Assembly (NCBI RefSeq): GCF_000002425.4
Contig: NC_037254.1
Span: forward strand, 5,301,084 to 5,365,083
Length of the DNA: 64,000 bases
Origin: Physcomitrium patens
Lineage: Eukaryota; Streptophyta; Bryopsida; Funariales; Funariaceae
Reading direction: 5' to 3'
Shown here: one piece after another, positions 22,717 to 32,700 of the stretch
How the letters are laid out: each line of letters starts with the position of its first letter
Position numbering within the stretch: position 1 is the stretch's first letter
Notes under the pieces: generated by a model
What the model was told of the DNA's origin: nothing
Databases searched by the model: none
Seen by the model: only the letters and a program-made list of their open reading frames with translations
Made by a program: the position numbers and the translations under genes

Positions 22717-23283
22717 TGTTAGTACTCTTGTCAAACTATCAAGGATATAAATCTCAAAGAAAGAGAATCCTTGATACACTCTTATATTACTAAAGAGAAC
22801 TGAAAGTCACTCAAAAGGTAATGTTATATTAACTAGAATGGCTATTGTCAAAAACAAGAAGACTAGAAAGTCTTGAAACAAGACTAAAGACTAGAATAGC
22901 ATTGATAAGAATGAAGAAGGCTATACTCTTGCCTCTATATATACTCTTAATTAGGAGCTATGTGGCAATGTCCTCTAGGACCTCTAAAATATGTTGACTT
23001 TGTTAGCCACATGTCTTAACTTACAAGACAAGTTTTCTATATATGTACCACATAGTTAGCTTATTCTACAAGCTATTATGTGGAGTTAACTTATTCTATA
23101 AGCTACCAACATGTGATTAACTTGTTGGTCAAGTTTCTGACCTACAAATACATCTAAAGTCAAAACCATGTCTATGAAGCTTCTAAGAAGCTTTACTAAA
23201 GACTTTATGAAATTAATCTATATTTACCTACTTCTACCTAATTATATAAGTAATTATTGAAATAAATGTATATGTCCGTGACA
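22717..23283 (-). repeat. Element B 5' LTR
   Basis: 567 bp in reverse orientation. Starts (plus strand) TGTTAGTACTCTTGTCAA and ends TATGTCCGTGACA, i.e. TG...CA. Homologous to the 563-bp LTR at 61213-61775. TAAGG follows directly at 23284. Confidence 0.85.
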
Positions 23284-24838
23284 TAAGGTCAATTGAACAA
23301 TCATATGGATGATGCTCTAAGTTAATATCTATATTTTTTTTTTTTTCAAAAATATCTTAAAAACCTAGATATTAATTTGGAATGCTACTTGAAGTCTTTC
23401 TATCATTAAAAATATTAAAAAAATACAATAAGTAAGACACAAGTAAGTAGAAAATAGAAAGGTTAGATATAAGAAAAGTGTGGAATGAGATACTTCTCAC
23501 TTCCAACACCTTTACTTATAGGTAGAGGTTACATCTATTTTGGCTAGCGTTCATCTTACTTTCATCCAATTAAATCCTAGATTCTTCTTAACCTAGCTGC
23601 CACTTTAAACCCTAGCTGCCACCTATAATCCTAGCCGCCATCTTGGTAACTTTCTTTCATCTTTTTGTTGCCCTTTGACCATTAGCAAATTATTTAAGAT
23701 AATATCTTTTACCTTCTAACTTATCATCCATTTACTTTAACAAAAAATAGATGTGGCATAAATAACAAAAGATGATCCTTCTTTTGTACCATGCAAGAAA
23801 GCTTTTGCATCTACAAGTATAGATTTGGCTATATTAGACTCATGGCTTTCTGTAAAACTCTTAATAATGCTTTAATAAAAATGAATTTTACAAGAAATCT
23901 AATATATCAAAGAATTATATTTTTTTAGCCACGATAAATCTAAAATGATTGGATTAGAGAGAGACCTATTTATATTAAAAATTATGCAACTATTATGACT
24001 ATTTATTACTATATCTATAGGAAGTGTTTCATGAGTAATATTTTCAGAAGATAATGGATGGCCATCTATGACTTCTATATATAAAAGTTTAGTTTTTTGT
24101 ACTAATATTATTCTATGGCTTTTAACAAACTCTTCATTTAAGAAACAAGTTAAAACTCCTTAATCTATTAAAATAGAGGCTTTGTGATTATTAAATCTCA
24201 AATATATATCTATTATAAAATAAAGAGAGGATTCTAAAGAGAAGATGAGACCTTTATTTATGCAAGATTCTAGCCATATAATCCCTATTGTAGTTAGACA
24301 AATTTATTTTCCAACATTTTTTCATCTTTGACAGTTGTACTTCTCATTTTGTAGTTGTGTTATTTCTTTGAACAATGTTGAGCAATGTACTTAGCTTTTC
24401 TACAATATAAATATAATCTTTTTTGATGATGACAAGTCTTTTCTTGTTTAGTAAGAGATTTAAAATGTACCATATCAATTTGTATGTCTTTTACTTTCAA
24501 TTGTTTAGATTGAGAAGTCATTGGTATTGTCATTGAATTGTAATAACGTGGAGATTTTCTTGTGTAATTCTTAGATTGAAATTCAAAAAGTCAATTGTCA
24601 CACTTCACAGTAAAGTCAATTACTTGACTCAATGTTTGAGGATCATGTAAGTTGAGCATTAATTTCTTTACTAAATATTATAATCCATAGAAAAAATGGC
24701 TAATAAGGGCAACATCATCCCACTTGACATCAATTATTAGTTGTCAAAATTATAAAGTATATGATGTCACTAATTGATTGCATTGTTATAAGATATGGAT
24801 CTTATTATTTGCAACACAAATTGCATCAGATTTTTTTT
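23284..24838 (-). pseudogene. Element A gag and protease relics
   Basis: Starts with the PR-RT spacer ([10 protein letters not shown]), then protease-like text around 24130-24190 (equivalent of IDSGA, degraded), a zinc-knuckle remnant near 24350-24420, and the gag capsid C-terminus around 24560-24790 (DPQTLSQVIDFTVKC-like when read on the minus strand). Gag N-terminal sequence is absent and the relic jumps directly into LTR at about 24839. Confidence 0.6.
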
Positions 24839-25215
24839 TGGCAAAAATAAAGAAGGTTTTACTCTTGCTTCTATATATATTATCTACCTAGGATCTATGT
24901 AGTAATGTTCTACATGACCTTTAAAACCGTGTTGACTTTGTATGACACATATTTGGACTTGCAAGGCAAGTTTTCTATATAGATGCCACATAATTAGCTT
25001 GTTCTACAAGCTATCAATACATGTGGCATATAGATAGCTTGTTGATCAAGTTTTTAACCTATAAATCAACTACAAATATATATAAAGTCAAAAAAACGTC
25101 TAAGAAGCTTCTAAAAAGCTTTTGTAAAAGGTATTATGAAATTAATCTACTTTTACTTAATTCTACCTATTTATATTATCTAGATAATAACTATAGTAGA
25201 TATACATCTGTGACA
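24839..25215 (-). repeat. Element A 5' LTR fragment
   Basis: Matches the outer two thirds of the chromovirus LTR. It includes the hairpin region (AAAGAAGGTTTTACTCTTGC, loop-side decayed) and ends ACATCTGTGACA. The R/U5 portion and start of gag are deleted. The outer end abuts a Tc1 transposase 3' end. Confidence 0.75.
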
Positions 25216-25442
25216 CATGCTCAATCTCCTGATCTTAATTCCATCGAACATCTTTGAGAGTACCTCAAATACCAACTCAACACTTAGAAGATAAAACCAA
25301 TGAAGTTAGGAAATTATAGAAAAGAATAGCTACAGAATAGAATAATATTAAAGTAATTTTGAGCCAAAAGTTAATAGAAAGTATGCCTAAGAAGTTCGAA
25401 GCAATTATCAATGCCAAAGAAGGTCCTACAAAGTACTGATAT
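25216..25442 (+). mobile_element. Tc1/mariner transposase C-terminal relic
   Basis: The plus strand reads AQSPDLNSIEHL, a stop in place of W, and EYLKYQLNT. After a frameshift it reads EVRKL-KRIATE-NNIKVI, KLIESMPKKFEAIINAKEGP and TKY-stop. This is the C-terminal signature of Tc1-like DD34E transposases: QSPDLNPIEHLW, then I-SMP-R---VI-AKGG-TKY. The catalytic E lies in NSIEH. Everything before the A is replaced by the LTR of element A, so the transposon was most likely the target of that insertion. The 5' part of the Tc1 gene was not found on the other side. Confidence 0.8.
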
Positions 25443-26164
25443 GTAATTGGATACCACATTCAAAAAAAAAAATTAATACTATTTTAAATTAAATATGTCA
25501 TAGTTCCACAATTACTTGATAGATTCTTTTTAACTTGAGATTATTTGGTAGCTATAAAAGAGTACTTTATTTTTTATACAATCCACGTGTCATTATTCAC
25601 TACAATTCATTTATAATACACCATTCTTTCCAAAATATGTCAACATTGAAGTAGTTTTTTGAGTCATTGTATATCTAATTTCAATGAATTATTGAGATTA
25701 TAACTAAAATATAACAAGCTCTATTATTATGACACCTTATTTGAGTCTTTAAGAATAGAGCTTACAAATTCATGTATTCCTAATCTGATCTTCAAAATTG
25801 ATAAGCTACTCAAGGTATAATATAAATATCTATTATAGAGGTAGTATTATTTAATGCATTTGTAGAAGATTGTTGGACTAGTTCAGTTACTTGTGGCCTA
25901 AATAAGACTCTAGGCTAAAGGATGAGATAACACCTTCTCCAATACCTTATGAAAGATAGTGCTTTCTTTTACAAAAGGACAAATTTAGATAAGATTTATA
26001 TTTTACATGTTTCTAAAGTTTTAAATCTTGCTCAAATCTTAAAATTGTTTCATGTAGCAAAGATGTTAAAGCACTTTATTATCAATTATTTTATTTCAAT
26101 TATAATTATCTAAAATTAGATATATTATTCATTGGTAGTTCCAAAATCCAACTACATATGATTT
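25443..26164. other. AT-rich stretch, nothing recognised
   Basis: Probably Tc1 3' flank and retroelement debris. No motif, repeat border or stable frame seen. Confidence 0.4.
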
Positions 26165-26790
26165 TATAAGCCAAAAAGTTCATATCTAAGCTACTTTGAA
26201 GCTTCAATTGGAAGAAGCTCACATATGCTCCAAAAAGTCAGTCGATGCATTAAAGAAAAAAACAACCTTTATTTCAAGTTAGCAACAAAGCATAATAAAA
26301 AGACTATTTTTCAATATGAAAAGTTGAACTACCAAAGATCACTACCATTTCTTATTCAAAAAAAAAAAAAAAAAAAAAAACTATTACATATTGATTGAAA
26401 TTACCAACATCTATGAAGATACATCCTATTTTTTACACCTTTTTTTTAGAATCTTATGAAAAATTAAGCATATTAAGAAGAATATAACTACCATTGCCTT
26501 GTATTATAGTTGATAACTACAAAGAATTTAACATAGAAGTACTTAATTTAAGACTAAAATAAGAAAAATCATATTATTTTGTATATTGGCATGATAATAT
26601 CATTAGTAAGTATACATAGGAGTCAACTTCAAATTTAGTGAATGTGCCACAAAAGGTATAAGAATTTCATCAATAATAATCTTCTAGACCTAAAATAACA
26701 ACAAGTATTAGATAATACTTCTTTTTAGTATATCCAAATATGATGTCTTTTAGACTTCACAATTTTTTTTTATTGAAGGGGAAGTAATAG
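26165..26790 (+). pseudogene. Chromovirus integrase C-terminus and chromodomain relic
   Basis: Plus strand fragments: KTIFQYEKLNYQRSLPFLI (the K-LDYQRLGPF-I segment), MKIHPIF-like text near 26410-26440, then EFNIEVL---L, YYFVYWHDNIISKYTWEST, NLVNVPQKV-EFHQ. This is the same chromodomain family as 17521-17733, with TWE kept and stops elsewhere. A purine-rich tract (GAAGGGGAAGTAA, about 26774-26790) could be the PPT. An A23 run interrupts it at 26358-26380. Confidence 0.65.
26358..26380. repeat. A-homopolymer (23)
   Basis: An uninterrupted run of A inside the integrase C-terminal relic. Expansion of the codons following PFLIQK is the likely origin. Confidence 0.9.
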
Positions 26791-27151
26791 TTCCAATATA
26801 TTTTAAAAATTCAATTATTATGTAAATTTATAAACTATAAAGTAGTCCTATTCTATCTTAAAATTGCAATATGTCTATGGTTTAATTGACATAATTAAAT
26901 ATGGATAGTCAAAAAGACAATATTATGTTAATTGAGCCATCTCAAGCAAGCATTTCATGTTGTCAACTTCAAGAAGAAGTATGGCCTTAATCGAGAAGAT
27001 ACCAAAGAATACTTAATGGCTTCTTTGTGGCAATCATCATTAACGTAGAACCAAGACATGAAGGACAACCCAAAATAGATTTTGAAAGACAAAATTGCAA
27101 CATAAACACATAAAATTTAAAATTGGTGAATAATAAAAGTGTAGGTTACTA

Positions 27152-27505
27152 TTGTTGGTTGTAAAGATTGATGACTCTTTGATGGTGAATCATGTAGACA
27201 CATTCACCAATAGGGAATTGAGTGAGAGTTATGCATTATGTATTGTGAATGGGTGGTTTGGAGGTGTTAGGTTTGTGAACAAGTTTGGAATGGACACCAC
27301 CTTAGAGGCTTGGAAGCCTGTCGGGTTTCATTCAGAGTCAAGGACTCCGTTCTATGACGTGAGCATCGGTGAGCCAAAGTGGGGTGAGGTTGTGATGGTC
27401 CAGGGAATAGGGTGGGTTCCAAGGGCACTTTTTCCATCTGCGGGAGTTACTGCGGGCTTTGGTTCTCGTCGGGGAGAATCGCAGATCTGGAAAAGGGGAA
27501 ATTGA
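27152..27505 (+). CDS. Open frame of 117 codons, unidentified
   Basis: The frame ends 15 bases before the tRNA-Glu-like sequence and has near-normal codon content, in contrast to the AT-rich debris before it. Readable text includes WFGGVRFVNKFGMDTTLEAW and GEVVMVQGIGWVPRALF. I do not recognise a family. It may be a relic of a transposon protein or a chance frame. The start codon is only the first ATG, and no splice context was judged. Confidence 0.2.
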   Translation: MLVVKIDDSLMVNHVDTFTNRELSESYALCIVNGWFGGVRFVNKFGMDTTLEAWKPVGFHSESRTPFYDVSIGEPKWGEVVMVQGIGWVPRALFPSAGVTAGFGSRRGESQIWKRGN

Positions 27506-27519
27506 TCCAATAGGTGGAT

Positions 27520-27591
27520 TCGGGTGCCGGGATTCGAACCCGGGTAGCTCGGGTGAGAGCCGAATATCCTAACCGTGAAATCCCCACCGGG
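27520..27591 (-). tRNA. tRNA-Glu(CUC)-like sequence, probably pseudogene or SINE head
   Basis: On the minus strand a 72-nt cloverleaf can be drawn. The anticodon stem TTCGG/CCGAG (one T-G pair) closes the loop CTCTCAC, giving anticodon CTC. A 4-nt variable loop follows. The T arm CCGGG-TTCGAAT-CCCGG is perfect and contains a perfect B box GGTTCGAATCC. GGTTAGGATATTCGGCTCTC matches plant tRNA-Glu closely. The weak parts are at the 5' side: the acceptor stem pairs only 5 of 7, the D stem is poor and the A box is degenerate. A TTTT run follows about 25 nt downstream (minus strand), as for Pol III. A decayed tRNA gene or a tRNA-derived SINE fits better than a working tRNA. Confidence 0.5.
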
Positions 27592-27865
27592 GTTAAAAAC
27601 AAGCACCGAAGTGCATAACACAAGTGCCTTGGCACGTATAGTCCTACTATTGGTAGTTGTCGGCATGTGCCATTCCTGGGATTTGGATCCGTTGCATGCC
27701 TATTCTTATATCTTTAAGTCAAGATTGATAAACTGGTACTAATTGAAAACGGTCTCACCCTAGATTTTAATAGTACCCTTACGCTGTAGATATTTGTGTT
27801 ATCATCTTTGGTGTCTTGGTCCTAGGTCGAAGTACTGACGTCAGTCTGCCATCCATCTTTGAAAG

Positions 27866-28860
27866 TTGTCGCCATGCAAGTGCTGACATGTGGCTGCATA
27901 AATTTCTAGGGCAGTAATGCTGCCTCGGAACGATGGGTTTCGTCGGGCTGAGTCTACTAGGTGGATGAGATCTTCTGGTCCATATGGCACTGCATCATAC
28001 CATCTCTGTCTAGCTTCGTTAATTCTTTGTTGGCGTTGAGTCGTTCGGGGTGAGTCTGGAGGTTGATCGAGTCGTTAGTATTCCATATTTGTTAGTATCT
28101 CTTCGACCTCTCTTTCCATTTCTTCTTCGTTAAGTTGGGTCTGATGTAGGTTATTGTCAATTGTGTTGACTGTAGATTACTGGCCATCTCCATCGGAATT
28201 GCTTCGAGTGCCTCTGCTTGTTCGAGGATGTCCTCGATTCGAGAGGAGGAGGGTGTTTGTGTCGGAGTAGAGAACCTGATCTGTTGTTCGTGTATGCCTC
28301 TGTCAACCTCACCAAAAAGATCATCTATAGCCAAGGATAACTCTCTGCTAGAGTTCGAGCTTGCTGTCTCATCCGATGAGATCGTTTGCCTTGGCCTTAA
28401 TGGCATTTGAAGGACAGCTTGTGCTAGGTCGTGTGGAAGAAAGGCGGATGGTGGAAGCCATTTCCAATACGGTGGATTTCCAGTACGGTGTATTACCAGG
28501 GGTGGCAAAAACTCCTTGCTGAGTCCAGACCGTGTTGAAAAGGGTTGTTAGCTCGGTGATCTTGTCTTGGCTGCGTTTATGTCTGAAAATCCTACGCCAT
28601 ACCTCTGCACCGACATGGATTACTGTTTTCCACCAGTAGAACAAAACTTTGCCGAGCGAAAACGGATGGCCGTTCAGTTCCTCTTCACACTTTTGAACCC
28701 AAATATTCCAGTTAAGACTAGCTCGGAGTATATCCCATGGTGTATTATCGTTAATTTGTATCTTAGCTCCTGCGTCCCATGAAGAGCCGAATATTCTAAC
28801 CATATAGACTAGAACGGATGAGGACAACTTCCCAATCCACTGCCGCCACAGATTTCATAA
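27866..28860 (-). pseudogene. Broken protein-coding relic, possibly LINE-derived
   Basis: Three minus-strand frames follow each other with small overlaps: 28369-28860, 28092-28508, and about 27866-28150. This suggests one ancestral frame of about 330 codons broken by two frameshifts. The first part has NWNIWVQKCEEELNGHPFSL and FYWWKTVIHVGAEVWRRIF, a Trp-rich pattern like the region after the zf-RVT domain at the C-terminus of plant LINE ORF2. The second has IEDILEQAEALEAIPMEM. The third reads QQRINEARQRWYDAVPYGPE and NPSFRGSITALEIYAATC. Base composition is clearly coding-like. The identity is uncertain. Confidence 0.4.
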
Positions 28861-28869
28861 ATTTATGCG

Positions 28870-29707
28870 TCACAGTAGTACTCCCACCAATCGACCGTGC
28901 CCTTCGAGTGAAACATCACCCTCAAACGTTTTCAAATAATTAGAGTTGTTTGAGAGTCGTGGAACATGAATGGAGTATGAAACTAGAATTTCTGAACACG
29001 AAAAGTTTATGTGATTCCCAACTAATAATATTTCTCGTTAACATAAATCTATCTGTTTGTTAATAAGGAGGAAACCTGTAAACAACATAGAATACAGTGA
29101 TTCTATTAGCTAAAACACTGAAACCAGACGAATTAATGGGACAAAATTTCCTGTCAAATCAAAACAGCTTCAGCAACATCCAATCTGAATAACAAAAAGA
29201 TGGTTTACAATCAAATTAAAAGATAATATTCCCATGAGCCTCTTATGATTAAATTGTTGACAAATTTAATACACAAAACAAATTAGAATTAAGTTTATTC
29301 AATGAACCTAATGATAACAGCCACAGTACACACCCAATAAAGTATCATTACAAAACTCAAACTACAGAAAAGTACATGCTGTAGAAAATTACTAAAATCA
29401 AAACGCCCAAGGAATCCATACTCGACGGTGTCATCACATAATCCTACGCAGCAAAAAATGCTGTAATACTTCCAAAAAAATCAACACAACGACCGCTACA
29501 TAACTATCACTTCGACGAAGAAGATACATTGGCAATAAAGCGAGGGGAACCCTCCAAATGAAGATAATAAAACTTGGAAATTCATCCAGGCTCAAGAACG
29601 AATTACTTCCTATTTATACTCCACTCCAAAAGAACGCATTAAATCCTACCTCTACAAGCATCTGCACTACCACGCTACCACCCACCTCACGACTCGCTTC
29701 GCTCATT
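28870..29707. other. Probable WNK 3' UTR and spacer
   Basis: No coding frame recognised. Lies directly downstream of the WNK stop codon on the minus strand, so at least the part near 29707 is expected to be its 3' UTR. Confidence 0.45.
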
Positions 29708-32700
29708 TCACCGCGCTCCGCCGCCCTCACCACTCATTGCACCGGATTCCCCACATCTATGCGACTTCCCCTGATCGCTTCCCTCAGCATCCGACCTCCA
29801 TGCCGATCCCTCTCCTGACCTCTTGTCAATCACAACATGACCTTGCAAGTTGTGCCCCAACCCATACGCTTTTGGTGCGCCAAAAACTCTAAAATCCGCA
29901 GGACCGACACCTCCATTCCCCTCCGCACACCCCCTCCTGCCTCCCTCCTCCACCACCGACTTGCCGTTCCCACCATCCACACCCACCTGCCTCCCACACG
30001 CTGCGTTCGACATCGACCCGCTCGCCAATGCCCTCCTCGCCTCCGCCTGATGGAACGCCTCGCACGACGAATCCGTCCGCTGAGACCCAGGTGACACCGA
30101 TCGCCCTGCTTCCCCATACGACGCCCCCTTCCCCCTCCGCCTGTTCCGAAGCCTCGACATCGCTTGCTCGTGCCTCCTGTGCATTTCCCGCAACTCCGCC
30201 CTCTGCTTCTGCGCTAGATGCTCCAGCTTCCGTGAAATCGCCTCCTCATCGTCTTCCTCATCCTCCCCTGAAAGCGCCAACTCCTCCTCAACGCTACTGT
30301 CCCCTCTCTCCTCGTTCTGATGCAGCACGTCCCACGGCTCGTGAGAGTACGCAGCAGTCCCCGCATTCCTCCGCCTCTCTACCAACTCGTTGAACCCCCC
30401 GCTCCAATCCCTCCCACCACCATGCTTCGAGCACGACGCACCCGATCCTCTCTCCGGCGACCCATCGTACTTCGACCCCTGATCCCCCGACTCGTCCCGT
30501 TCGTCCGACGACTCGCTCGTGAAGATCGGCTCTGAACCACGTCGAGAACTGCTCGCGCGCGCCGGATACGTTACTTCCTCGAATCGCCCGTGCATTGTGC
30601 CCTCCACCATCCTTGGAGGGGACGTCCCGCCCACCGAACACAACCTGCAACCACACGATCCGACATCCATCAACCCACCTTATACCTCATGCCGCACCCA
30701 CACACACACCACAGTAACCGCCCCTCCATCTATTCCACCGCTCCAACTCAAAATACCACAACGCCCTCATACCACATTCAAGCAACCTCATCGCACACCG
30801 TCGTGCACTCCGCCTCCACTGTCCCTCCACAATCTCCCCCCGCGGTCGCCACCACAACTACATCCCAACCGTGCCCACGTAACCATCATCACCACACACC
30901 TTGGAGACACGGCTCGCCCCTTCCAACTCGAACTCGGCGGATCTTCCACCACAGAATCGCCTGATCCCACCTCGTCTGACCCATCCACAACTGTCGGGTA
31001 CGCACTGTCTGCCTCCACACCGCCCTCATCCACGGCGACTCCAGGTCGCCATTCCGGAACCAGCGCCAAGATCTCTGCGTCGATCATCTCCGCTATCGTC
31101 GTCACATCCTGGTTCGACAGGTCCAGCTCCTCCACCATCTCGCTCGCAACGCACATTGCCGTGTCGCCCTCTATGTCGAAAGGGAAGTGGATGTTGCGGC
31201 TGTGACCTGCACAATGCGCTTCCCACATTCTCTTCACAAAGACTCGTCACGACAAACCACCTGCCTCGCCAAAACTCCCCACGCTAACTCTACTCCATAC
31301 CCCGCCACTTTCTACTCTATACACGCTCGTCTCGCTATGCCGTCCACCCAAATCTCACTGCTACCACCAACCCTCCGTCATCCCAATCTCATCCCTTCCA
31401 ACGCCAAGCCCACCCACCGTCATGATCAGCAATTCGCACTCTCAAGAATATTGTGACGTCGTCTTTCCGCTTCCCCTTCACTCGGAAATCGCGGCTGCTC
31501 CTCCTCACACGGTCTTTACCATACCGGGTGCTCCCCGAAGGATCGTCTTCCTCGTCCGAACGCCTTCCCGATGACGCTGCTGCCAACCTTCCAGAGCCGC
31601 GCCCCTCCGACCTCTCGTCGTCGCCGGATCCACCACCTCTTCTCTCCTGTCCGTAACCCCGTTCGTTGTCCGCCTCATACATACTGTTCAACTCCCCGCC
31701 CTTCTGCTTCGACGCGCTGTCCTCGCAAATCACCCCAAGCTCCTCGAAGTCATCCGCCCGCGTCTTTGACAGAGTAATTGTCGGCAGAGCCTCCACCGCT
31801 TCACGATCCCCCTCGCACTGCAGAAACGGGTCCACCAGAAGATCCCTTGCGGGAAGCCTCTTAGATGCCTTGGCCAGACATTTCTCCACAAAAGCCCGCA
31901 CTTCCGGGTCCTTCACTTTATCCAGCGCTGCGGGTTTCTTCCCCTGCGCACACATGCGTACCAACACACCCCACACCATCAACCTTGCCACCCACCATCG
32001 TTTCTCGATAACCCCTCCTTCCCCAACAAACCTCGCACCGCCAACTCCTATCCTCCCCTTACCGACCTCCACTTCACTCTCTACGCGATGCTGTCATAAC
32101 CACGGACTGCAGTCTTTCTCCCATACCCGCCCCTCCAAGTTGTGAACACCAAAACTCGCGTGCTCTCCAACACGCCGGAACCTATTTCCTATCCACGCCA
32201 CCCTACCCAACTCAAACAACTGCTTTTCCAGCTCGTCTTTCGAAACGCCCACCACACAACCACAACTTTCTCATCGTCGCACACCAACCCCAAACCATAC
32301 ACCCCTCCGCTGCGCTATCAGCTTAGCGCACCACTTTACACACCAACCGCACTGCCTTCGTTACCCGTTTCATGCCGTCCTTTCTATTCACCCCACGATC
32401 CCCGCTCTGCGCCCGCAACCATTGCAATGATCCCCCCCCGAAACAACAAACAAGTCCACCCCTTACCGATGACACTTTCTTGTAGATCTGCGCGGCGTTT
32501 GTGCATTCGCTGTACGGGTACTCGAACGTCACCATCTCCAGCAGGCACATCCCAAACGAGTATATATCCACCAGCTCATTGTATTCCTCTTCGTACAGCT
32601 CAGGAGCCATGAACTCTGGTGTCCCTGCCAAACGACCGCCCCCCTCCGGCTAAGCTTCCAATGCCACCTCCACAACAATCCACATCAACGCCAAATAATA

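Larger units (their letters stand above)
16409..23283 (-). mobile_element. Chromovirus element B (Tcn1-like Ty3/gypsy), nearly full length
   Basis: On the minus strand the order is: 5' LTR 22717-23283, gag, CCHC relic, protease, RT, RNase H, integrase, chromodomain, purine-rich PPT (16954-16969), 3' LTR 16409-16953. It is flanked by the candidate 5-bp target duplication TAAGG and inserted into the RT region of element A. Length is about 6.9 kb, of which about 527 bp is a nested solo LTR (19158-19684). Coding frames are broken in many places, often by changes compatible with C-to-T decay. The outer ~20 bases of the 3' LTR appear deleted. Confidence 0.85.
13520..25215 (-). mobile_element. Chromovirus element A, split by element B
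   Basis: A is a minus-strand Ty3/gypsy chromovirus in two blocks: 13520-16408 (3' region, integrase, RNase H, most of RT) and 23284-25215 (RT N-terminal border, protease, gag, part of the 5' LTR). The blocks join cleanly. The left block ends within the codons for PFGPIYN and its upstream spacer, and the right block resumes with [10 protein letters not shown], the same order as in copy C at 63620-63690. The interruption is element B, flanked by TAAGG on both sides (16404-16408 and 23284-23288). All reading frames are broken. The 3' LTR is missing at the left end. The 5' LTR and early gag are internally deleted near 24839. Confidence 0.8.
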
